From contig DAIDIS010000165.1 of assembly GCA_027451785.1 (NCBI GenBank), positions 1-11,740 of the forward strand: a stretch of DNA of 11,740 bases, read 5' to 3'. Under the pieces are notes generated by a model. The model was not told the DNA's origin. It was given only the letters and a program-made list of their open reading frames with translations, and made no database searches. Position numbers and translations under genes: made by a program. The DNA is from Acidimicrobiales bacterium. Lineage in GTDB: Bacteria > Actinomycetota > Acidimicrobiia > Acidimicrobiales > JAKAVM01. Shown here piece after piece: positions 6,446-11,740 of the stretch. The first letter of the stretch is position 1; the number at the start of each line of letters is the position of its first letter.

Positions 6446-7683
6446 GCCCGAGGAGCTACAAGACCAAGCACGACCCCTTGAGCCAGATAGAGGCCGTGGG
6501 GTCGTGCTCCAACCCGATCAGAATCAGGACAGTAGGCAACAATCCGCTGAACTCGAAGACGCTTCTGGTCGCCTGTAAGGACCGCCGCGGCTCAGTTTGT
6601 CCCGCTTGCTCCCACACCTATAAAGGCGACGCCTGGCAGGTGGTGTCGTCTGGAATCTCAGGAGGAAAAGGGGTGCCCATAGAAGTCGCTGGGCACCCCT
6701 TTGTCTTTGTGACCCTGACAGCGCCCTCATTCGGCCCGGTTCACCGCGAAGCCACCATAGGCTCTCCGGTTTGCAGGCACGGCGGGGGTGATCGCTGCGT
6801 TCATGGGGTAGCAGCTTCTTGTGACGCGCGGCACGAGCCGGGCGACCCGATGTGCGGGCAACCGATCTGTGGTGAGTGCTTCGACTACGAAGGGGCGGTC
6901 GTCTGGAACGCGAACCTAGGGCTTTTGTGGGCGAACACTTTCAAGAGGCTCGTGCGCGCAATAAATACCGACGCTAAGTCCGCAGACCAGGTGCGTGTCT
7001 CTTACGCGCGAGCCGTTGAGTTCCAAAAGCGCGGGCTCGTCCACCTTCACGTCGTGATGCGGTCAGATGCCAAGTCGGACGGCTCGGTCCCGGACGGAGT
7101 GGGCGAGGCGGACATGATCGCGGCCATTGGCAGAGTCTCGATGGAGTCTTCGGCCACCTGCCCGATATCAAAGAGAGTACTCAGGTGGGGCGAGCGGATG
7201 ACGGTGACCCCGATTGAGGTGGCGGTGGATACAAGCGGAGAGGACGAAGAGCAAGAGGATCGTTATCTCGCGATTGCCTCTTATATCGCCAAGTACGCGA
7301 CCAAGACGGCCGATGCCGGCGGGGCGCTCGCGTACCGGATTCGCTCCGATCGCCAGGTCGAACAGCTCCGGGTAAACGGCCACTACAAGCGGTTGGTGGC
7401 GACTGCCTGGGAGCTTGGCAAGGACCGTCGCTACCAAGTGCTTGGGCTGAAACGCTCGGCCAACATGTTCGGCTACCGAGGCCACATACTCACCAAGTCC
7501 CGGCACTACTCGACGACCTTCGGCGCCCTGAGGCAGCGCAGGATCGATTACTGCCGCAATGGCCATATGGAACAGCCAGAGGGCTCATACGAGTACGCCG
7601 GCCGCGGCTACGATCGGCCATCCACTTCCCGCTTCGCCTATGAGGTGGCTAAGGCGGCAACTGCCCCCAGGGAACGGCCATGA
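6442..7683 (+). CDS. repSA: RepSA-like replication initiator protein
   Basis: The 413-residue protein is expected to nick the plus origin of the excised circle and start rolling-circle-type replication. A zinc-ribbon-like N-terminus has CPAC (C53, C56), then the conserved FVTLTAPSFGPVH stretch, further cysteines, and ICGECFDYEGAVVWNA. An HUH-like metal site sits in FQKRGLVHLHVVMR (H201, H203). Candidate catalytic tyrosines lie in IASYIAKYATK (Y281, Y285). All are typical of actinomycete RepSA proteins. ATG 6442 has GGGGAGG just upstream and overlaps the translocase stop by four bases; the frame is open further upstream but only inside the translocase gene. A 13-bp hairpin lies inside the coding sequence at 6667-6702. 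The stop overlaps the next start (ATGA). Confidence 0.9.
   Translation: MSPRSYKTKHDPLSQIEAVGSCSNPIRIRTVGNNPLNSKTLLVACKDRRGSVCPACSHTYKGDAWQVVSSGISGGKGVPIEVAGHPFVFVTLTAPSFGPVHREATIGSPVCRHGGGDRCVHGVAASCDARHEPGDPMCGQPICGECFDYEGAVVWNANLGLLWANTFKRLVRAINTDAKSADQVRVSYARAVEFQKRGLVHLHVVMRSDAKSDGSVPDGVGEADMIAAIGRVSMESSATCPISKRVLRWGERMTVTPIEVAVDTSGEDEEQEDRYLAIASYIAKYATKTADAGGALAYRIRSDRQVEQLRVNGHYKRLVATAWELGKDRRYQVLGLKRSANMFGYRGHILTKSRHYSTTFGALRQRRIDYCRNGHMEQPEGSYEYAGRGYDRPSTSRFAYEVAKAATAPRERP
6667..6702 (+). repeat. 13-bp perfect inverted repeat inside repSA
   Basis: AAAGGGGTGCCCA (6667-6679) and TGGGCACCCCTTT (6690-6702) are exact complements around a 10-nt loop, followed by GTCTTTGTG. The encoded residues read KGVPIEVAGHPF. 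Such a long perfect stem in coding sequence is unexpected. It could be a replication nick site, an attenuator-like terminator or an operator. Confidence 0.7.
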
Positions 7684-8570
7684 AGAGCGAGATAGCCGTC
7701 TACCTGCCTCTGCACACCCTCAGCACTCCGGGCGAAGGAGATGTCGAGGAAGAAATCTCGGAAATCTTCTTCAGTGGAGGGTTTTGTGGAGCATCCAGTC
7801 GAGGGTCATTTCGTCTAGTGGCTCCCATGAACCCACAAACGAGCCCCATAGGGCAGATGAGCCGAGCCTTCGAAGCGAAATGCGCCTGGCGCGTACCGCC
7901 GAAGAGGGGAAGAAAATCGAACCAAGAACGGGTCCTGAGACTGGCCGGAAAGCTAAGGGGCGGCACCACCCCCCAGGAGAGAACCGAAACCCTAGGCCAA
8001 CTACTCACAGAGGCCAGGACCTCAAGTCTTGCGGCCGAAGCTGTGTTGGCGGCGATGACCTCCGAGTGGCGCTCTCAGGCACGCAAACTTGTGCGTGCGG
8101 GTATGGATCCCACCGACGCTGAGTCGACGGTCTTGAGTGCTGCCTTTGAGACCATCCGGGCTTGGAAGTGCTCGGGCTCCCGGGCGCTGGAGCGCAGGGT
8201 GGCATCCAAAGCTTGGGACAAGGTGAAAGAGGGCATCGGTAGAGAAGAGCGATGCCGCCTCAGGCACGTACCCCTCGATACTGTTGGCGACGTAGTGGAA
8301 ATGCAGGGGCCTAACCCACCTGGCGAGTCCCTGGCGTGGATTCTGGCCTCCGCTTTGGCCGTTGGCGAGATATCGACCCGAGAGGCAATGGTTATCCGCG
8401 CAACGCGCATTGAGGGGTACTCCGCTTGCGAGGTAGCTGCCGAGCTGAAGACAAATCGGGACTGCGTCAGGCAGATCAGGTTACGGGCGGAAAGGCGCCT
8501 GTTGACCTTTAGCGCTCGGACGTGCCCCAAGCTACCCTGCGTCAGTAGCGAAGGTCACTCAGCCCAATGA
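7680..8570 (+). CDS. Sigma-70-like (ECF-like) protein coupled to repSA
   Basis: The 296-residue product ends in a sigma-like two-part helical region. Residues about 118-185 (AAEAVLAAMTSEW...ARKLVRAGMDPTDAESTVLSAAF) look like region 2. Residues 218-275 (ISTREAMVIRATRIEGYSACEVAAELKTN...VRQIRLRAERRL) match the helix-turn-helix of region 4. The first 115 residues are not recognisable, with an acidic patch (EEEISEIF) and a basic stretch. The role is probably promoter recognition or DNA binding for element genes; by fold it could also be a non-sigma regulator with a sigma-4-like helix-turn-helix. ATG 7680 overlaps the repSA stop by four bases, with AGGGAA upstream. Internal ATGs at 7827 or 7857 would remove most of the unexplained N-terminus. 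Its 3' end overlaps the convergent regulator gene by 16 bp. Confidence 0.7.
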   Translation: MKSEIAVYLPLHTLSTPGEGDVEEEISEIFFSGGFCGASSRGSFRLVAPMNPQTSPIGQMSRAFEAKCAWRVPPKRGRKSNQERVLRLAGKLRGGTTPQERTETLGQLLTEARTSSLAAEAVLAAMTSEWRSQARKLVRAGMDPTDAESTVLSAAFETIRAWKCSGSRALERRVASKAWDKVKEGIGREERCRLRHVPLDTVGDVVEMQGPNPPGESLAWILASALAVGEISTREAMVIRATRIEGYSACEVAAELKTNRDCVRQIRLRAERRLLTFSARTCPKLPCVSSEGHSAQ

Positions 8571-10807
8571 CCGGCCGCCTCTCTTTCAACTTCAGCCCGC
8601 AGCTCTGCTGCTGCCTCGTCGCCGAGTTGATGGGACACGTAGGCCCAGGCTCGCCGCAACTCCGACGGGTCACCGGCCAATGCTGCGATCCTCACCGAGT
8701 CCCCCAAGAGCTGAATGGCGTCGGGCACGGCCAAGAGGCCCTGTGCCACTGCAACACGAGCAGAGCCAAGGTCCCCGGACACCATGGACTCCTCGGCGAC
8801 GGTGTGAGCGCATTCGGTAATGGCAACTTCCATCTGGTTGACGAAGTTCTCGGAAGTGACCCAGTTGAAAAAGTCTGCGTTCTGGCCGGCGAAGGGCTTT
8901 CCCCGGACCAGGGTAAGCGCGTTCTTGCGCAACTCCAGCGCTTGAGCTCGAGGGGCGAGATGAGCTTCTGTGGTGAGAGTCGTGAAGACTGCCCAGTCTG
9001 TCGTGATTGGACCTTGGAACGAGTAGCCCCCGGAAGTTCCCTGGGAGACTACTTCGGGGCCGATGCAGCTGCGCAGCTCCGAGAGATAGGTGTGGACTGT
9101 GTGCCTCTTGGCCGACTTACGGTCCGAAGCAATCGGCCAGAGCACGTCCATGAGATGTTCTGCGGCCGTCGGGCGGTCTTGGTGAAGTGCGAGATAGCAG
9201 AAGATGGCGGTGACGACTGTTCGCTTGGGGCGCTTGACCCACCCTGCTATCTCGACCGGTCCCAAGACACTGACTTGGAGGCCGGCTGGAGCGGAAGTCT
9301 CGTGGTCAGCCTCAGCGGGTTCAACAGATGGGGCTGTGGGGGATGCTTCGTCGCCAGCCAAATCCGTCGCCGGCGGGAGTGCGATCGGAGTACCCGCAAT
9401 GGCCCAAGTAGAGGGGACGATAGAGGAGAGGGCGAAGGTCGGGTTCGTTACCCATTCAGGGTGCGGGGATCGGCGTCGTCTTCGGAATGCGACAAACGCC
9501 AAGAGGCCAATCGCAATTGCTACGGCAATCGCGATGAGGGCAATCAGCCAGGCGGGATGGCCGGTTGCATGAGAGGACCTATGGGAACTTGCGACGGTTC
9601 TGGTTGTAGCTCCGGCAGAGGAGGCCTTCTGCCACGGTGGCGTCGGTTGACTTGGACTGCTTGCGAGAGGCGGGAAGTTGAGGGAGAAGCTGGCCGGTGC
9701 GGTGATGGCGAGCGGAACTGGTATGGAGTCCCCGATGGCGTTCTGGAACTCGAAGCCGGTTGTGCTCCCAGGGTTTATCGTTACCGTTCCGGTTTCCAGG
9801 TCGGCGGGAACGGTGAAGTAATAGGTTGCGTCCAAGAGACCGTCTTGGCCACCGGGTGGCTGGTCCGCAGAGGACACGACGTCGGTTGTCTGAGCCGCGA
9901 TCGGCGAGCCGCCGGATGGGGTGAAGGTGACCTCACTGCCGGACAGCGGCTGAATACCCGAGAAGAAGTTTCCCCAACCGGGACTGTTGATGTCCGGGGT
10001 TGTGTACGTGGAGTCCGCCGTGATCACGAGGTATGCGGAGCTTGGGGAGCTTGCCGGTTCATTGGTGACCGGGTCGAAGGCGGTGAGGGTGGCCTGCTTG
10101 AACGTCACCTGGGTGGGATAGCTGTTTCCGTCCTGGTTGTTGGTGACGCCCACTTGACCGCCGGGGAGGGTGATTGCATCTGTTTGCGATGCGTCTGCCG
10201 TGCGGTAGAGAGCCTGGGAGTCGGATGCGGATCGCTTCAAGTTCCACAGCGAGAAGCTTTGAGTAAAGCTCCCTTCGGAGAGAACCAGGTCTACGTTGTG
10301 GTTGTTCTTCGGCACGGAAGCGACGAAAGCGGACTGTCCGGTGCCGCTGTTCGAGTTGGCGTTTTCGATCTCGTTGATGATCGCCGACAAGTCGACCCTT
10401 GCCACTTGTGTTCCACCGATGCTGAGCGATGCACCTATGGGGCCGAAGCCGGAGCCCATCCAGACGTTGCTGTTGCCGGACTCGGAGAGCTCGAACTCGA
10501 CAATCCGGTCTCCCCGTGCCGGTGCATAGCCCTGCGCCTTTGCTTCGGCCTCCGTTGGCCAGGAGACCCCCAAGACCTGTGCCGAAAAGTCAGGACCGTC
10601 GATACGCCCATCGGTCGGTTTCGCCTGAAAGATGTTGATCGAGGACGAGGAGAGAACTTGGTTTGCCCTGACGACCTGAGGAGAGGGGGCGGCTTGAGCA
10701 ACTGCACATTGTCCGATGTTCACGATCGTCGCCAACAAGACGGCCACACCCGAACCACAAATGAACCGAAAGGAGCTATCTGATGGCCACGCCTTGCCAT
10801 TCCGCAC
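8555..10807 (-). CDS. Membrane-anchored BTAD/SARP-type transcriptional regulator with large exported domain
   Basis: This is a 750-residue protein of unusual topology. A signal peptide (about 1-39; core VAVLLATIVNIG, cleavage near AQA-A) is followed by roughly 375 exported residues rich in Ser, Thr, Asn, Gly and Pro, with beta-strand patterns suggesting two or more Ig-like modules. A Pro/Ser/Thr linker leads to one transmembrane helix (419-441) with a positive stop-transfer (FRRRRR), placing the rest in the cytoplasm. There, residues 510-600 form an OmpR/SARP-type winged helix (LQVSVLGPVEIAGW; YLALHQDRPTAAEHLMDVLW; HTVHTYLSELR). Residues 603-745 form a BTAD-like helical repeat domain. The likely role is to sense an extracellular or envelope signal and act on DNA. 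GTG 10807 is the only start after an in-frame TAG at 10817-10819. It overlaps the divergent xis start by 25 bp. Confidence 0.8.
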   Translation of the reverse strand: MRNGKAWPSDSSFRFICGSGVAVLLATIVNIGQCAVAQAAPSPQVVRANQVLSSSSINIFQAKPTDGRIDGPDFSAQVLGVSWPTEAEAKAQGYAPARGDRIVEFELSESGNSNVWMGSGFGPIGASLSIGGTQVARVDLSAIINEIENANSNSGTGQSAFVASVPKNNHNVDLVLSEGSFTQSFSLWNLKRSASDSQALYRTADASQTDAITLPGGQVGVTNNQDGNSYPTQVTFKQATLTAFDPVTNEPASSPSSAYLVITADSTYTTPDINSPGWGNFFSGIQPLSGSEVTFTPSGGSPIAAQTTDVVSSADQPPGGQDGLLDATYYFTVPADLETGTVTINPGSTTGFEFQNAIGDSIPVPLAITAPASFSLNFPPLASSPSQPTPPWQKASSAGATTRTVASSHRSSHATGHPAWLIALIAIAVAIAIGLLAFVAFRRRRRSPHPEWVTNPTFALSSIVPSTWAIAGTPIALPPATDLAGDEASPTAPSVEPAEADHETSAPAGLQVSVLGPVEIAGWVKRPKRTVVTAIFCYLALHQDRPTAAEHLMDVLWPIASDRKSAKRHTVHTYLSELRSCIGPEVVSQGTSGGYSFQGPITTDWAVFTTLTTEAHLAPRAQALELRKNALTLVRGKPFAGQNADFFNWVTSENFVNQMEVAITECAHTVAEESMVSGDLGSARVAVAQGLLAVPDAIQLLGDSVRIAALAGDPSELRRAWAYVSHQLGDEAAAELRAEVEREAAGHWAE
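10769..10775 (+). promoter_or_regulatory. Ribosome binding site for xis
   Basis: AAAGGAG lies seven bases before ATG 10783 and fixes that start. It also lies inside the signal-peptide coding region of the divergent regulator. Confidence 0.6.
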
Positions 10808-11067
10808 ACCAAGACCCTAATAAAGACCGGGAGTGCCGTGCCAAAGCTTCGAACGTCGCTGCTCAAGGTGGCAATGAGGAAGGTCACTCCGCGTCACTGC
10901 TTGACATCCAGGGAGTAGCAGAGCGCCTGTCCACCAGTCACCGTCACATCCGGCGCCTTGTTGCTGAAAAGCGCATTCCTTATGTGAAGGTAGGGCACTT
11001 CATCCGCTTCGACCCCAGCGATCTGGAGGAATGGGTGGCGGACCGCAAAGTTGGGATAGTTGGTTGA
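10783..11067 (+). CDS. xis: Excisionase-like HTH_17 protein (Xis)
   Basis: The 94-residue protein has an unstructured first 38 residues followed by a MerR/excisionase-type winged helix: LLDIQGVAERLSTSHRHIRR (39-58), LVAEKRIPYVKVGHFIRF and PSDLEEWV. The SxxxIRRLVAEKRIPxxKVG-IRF pattern is the standard HTH_17/excisionase signature. In AICEs such proteins bind the attachment region and push the integrase towards excision; many also repress. The start is supported by AAAGGAG seven bases upstream. The gene is divergent from the membrane regulator, with overlapping 5' ends, and convergent with the integrase 30 bp downstream. In pSAM2-like elements xis is co-directional with int, so the arrangement here is rearranged. 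Confidence 0.85.
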   Translation: MATPCHSAHQDPNKDRECRAKASNVAAQGGNEEGHSASLLDIQGVAERLSTSHRHIRRLVAEKRIPYVKVGHFIRFDPSDLEEWVADRKVGIVG

Positions 11068-11097
11068 GGCAAAGCACACCGGCCGTGCGCGTCGTTG

Positions 11098-11740
11098 CTA
11101 GTCCCCGAAGAGCGCCTCTCCGATGGCCTTCGCAGCTTCCTTCTGCATCGTCTCGGTTACATGCGAGTAGAGATTGGTGAACAAGGTTGGGTCGGCGTGT
11201 CCGAGTCTCTCGGCTGCGACCTTCGGGGGAACTCCACTTGCCAACATGACGGTCGCCGACGTGTGCCTAAGGCCATGTGCTGTGAGGCGAGGAAGGCCCA
11301 GCTCTTCGGTGATCTTCCCCAAGGTCCTCGATAGGAACTGGGGGTGGTAGTGATCCCCACTCTCCTTGGTGAAGACGAAATCGGTCTGTAGGTAGTCTCG
11401 GCGCCGCCGCGCCTCTTCTGCCTGCAAGTCTCGTTGTAGCTCCAGTACCCTCACCAGGCCATCGTCCAAGTCGATCGTCCTGACTGCGTCCTTGGACTTG
11501 CCGCTCGATGGCGTTATGTCGTGACCCAGGACCGAGACGAACTCCACTATCCGGACTCGCCTATTCTCCAAGTCGACGTTCCTCCATTTCAACCACACCA
11601 GCTCACCGATTCGAAGCCCGGAGCCCAAGAGGAACGCCCATATCGGGTACGTGCGGTCACCTTCCATTAGGGCCAAAAATTGCCTTGCCTCCTCCGGCGA
11701 CCAGTGCTTCGGGATTGCCCGCCCTCGGGTCGGGCGTTCG
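11098..11740 (-). CDS. int: Tyrosine site-specific integrase, C-terminal part (5' end outside window)
   Basis: The visible 213 residues hold the complete catalytic domain of a phage/AICE-type tyrosine recombinase. It opens with IPKHWSPEEARQFLAL, the usual start of the catalytic domain. Active-site residues, numbered from the window edge, are R43 in GLRIGEL, K81 or K83 in SGKSKDAVRTIDL, H155/R158 in HGLRHT, H181 in RLGHAD and the nucleophile Y191 in LYSHV. The frame is open to the right edge; typical family length implies roughly another 150-200 residues of arm- and core-binding domains outside. It should recombine attP with a chromosomal attB, often a tRNA gene. Its 3' end faces xis with only 30 bp between them, leaving no room for attP there. 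Confidence 0.92.
   Translation of the reverse strand, partial: ERPTRGRAIPKHWSPEEARQFLALMEGDRTYPIWAFLLGSGLRIGELVWLKWRNVDLENRRVRIVEFVSVLGHDITPSSGKSKDAVRTIDLDDGLVRVLELQRDLQAEEARRRRDYLQTDFVFTKESGDHYHPQFLSRTLGKITEELGLPRLTAHGLRHTSATVMLASGVPPKVAAERLGHADPTLFTNLYSHVTETMQKEAAKAIGEALFGD

Larger units (their letters stand above)
4675..11740. mobile_element. Actinomycete integrative and conjugative element (AICE-like), right end outside window
   Basis: A single gene block carries the defining AICE set: FtsK/TraB-type DNA translocase, RepSA-like replication initiator, excisionase and tyrosine integrase, with the small leader proteins usually found upstream of the translocase. Such elements (pSAM2 and SLP1 are the classic examples) integrate at tRNA genes, excise, replicate by a rolling-circle-type initiator and transfer as double-stranded DNA. 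The left limit is placed at the first gene only for convenience; the real left end probably lies in 3993-4674. The right end is outside the window with the integrase 5' end. Unlike pSAM2, int here is convergent with xis, and a membrane regulator gene separates rep from xis. Confidence 0.75.

Noticed and set aside
8079..8098. 7-bp hairpin GCACGCA/TGCGTGC in the sigma-like gene
   Set aside because: Short GC-rich stem within coding sequence, plausible by chance.
8567..10783. 738-codon + strand open frame covering almost the whole regulator gene
   Set aside because: It is an antisense shadow in GC-rich DNA: Cys/Gly/Arg-rich with no domain, whereas the minus frame has a signal peptide, transmembrane helix and winged helix in logical order.
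11068..11097. Bidirectional terminator or att site between xis and int
   Set aside because: Only a 4-bp stem (GCAC/GTGC), no T tract and no repeat found elsewhere in the window.
1..11740. CRISPR array or tandem-repeat locus
   Set aside because: No regularly spaced repeats seen on either strand.

Overview
This is a high-GC, Actinomycetota-like accessory region built from three unrelated blocks. The actinobacterial reading rests on an integrative and conjugative element (AICE-like) gene set, a BTAD/SARP-type regulator, TTG/GTG starts and GC-rich codon use. A deep-branching class such as Acidimicrobiia is possible, but nothing here proves it.

Block 1 (1-2790) is the 3' part of an RHS/YD-repeat gene cut by an IS66-family element. 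The IS spans 683-2205, has 14-bp perfect terminal inverted repeats, and is flanked by an exact 8-bp target duplication (CCGGGGAG). Removing the IS and one duplication joins the two RHS halves in frame. The distal half carries a proline/glycine-serine linker and a four-cysteine C-terminal domain. Block 2 (2925-3992) is one unrecognised 355-residue ORF in visibly lower-GC sequence, just behind the RHS tip and followed by a small hairpin. A gene-free stretch (3993-4674) with a cluster of inverted repeats separates it from block 3.

Block 3 (4675 to the right edge) is an AICE-like element. A tightly coupled + strand operon encodes a 105-aa conserved small protein, a 47-aa two-helix membrane protein, an FtsK/TraB-type DNA translocase, a RepSA-like replication initiator and a sigma-70-like protein, with adjoining or overlapping stop and start codons throughout. 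Converging on it from the minus strand is a 750-aa membrane-anchored regulator: signal peptide, large exported region, one transmembrane helix, then a cytoplasmic winged helix plus BTAD-like domain. Its start overlaps the divergent start of a MerR/HTH_17-type excisionase. A tyrosine integrase enters from the right edge on the minus strand, convergent with xis.

By family knowledge, RepSA replicates the excised circle, the FtsK/TraB protein moves double-stranded DNA between mycelial or neighbouring cells, and Int with Xis integrates and excises the element. The less usual parts are the sigma-like gene coupled to rep, the membrane-spanning BTAD regulator next to xis, a 13-bp perfect hairpin inside repSA, and the hairpin cluster at the probable left end.
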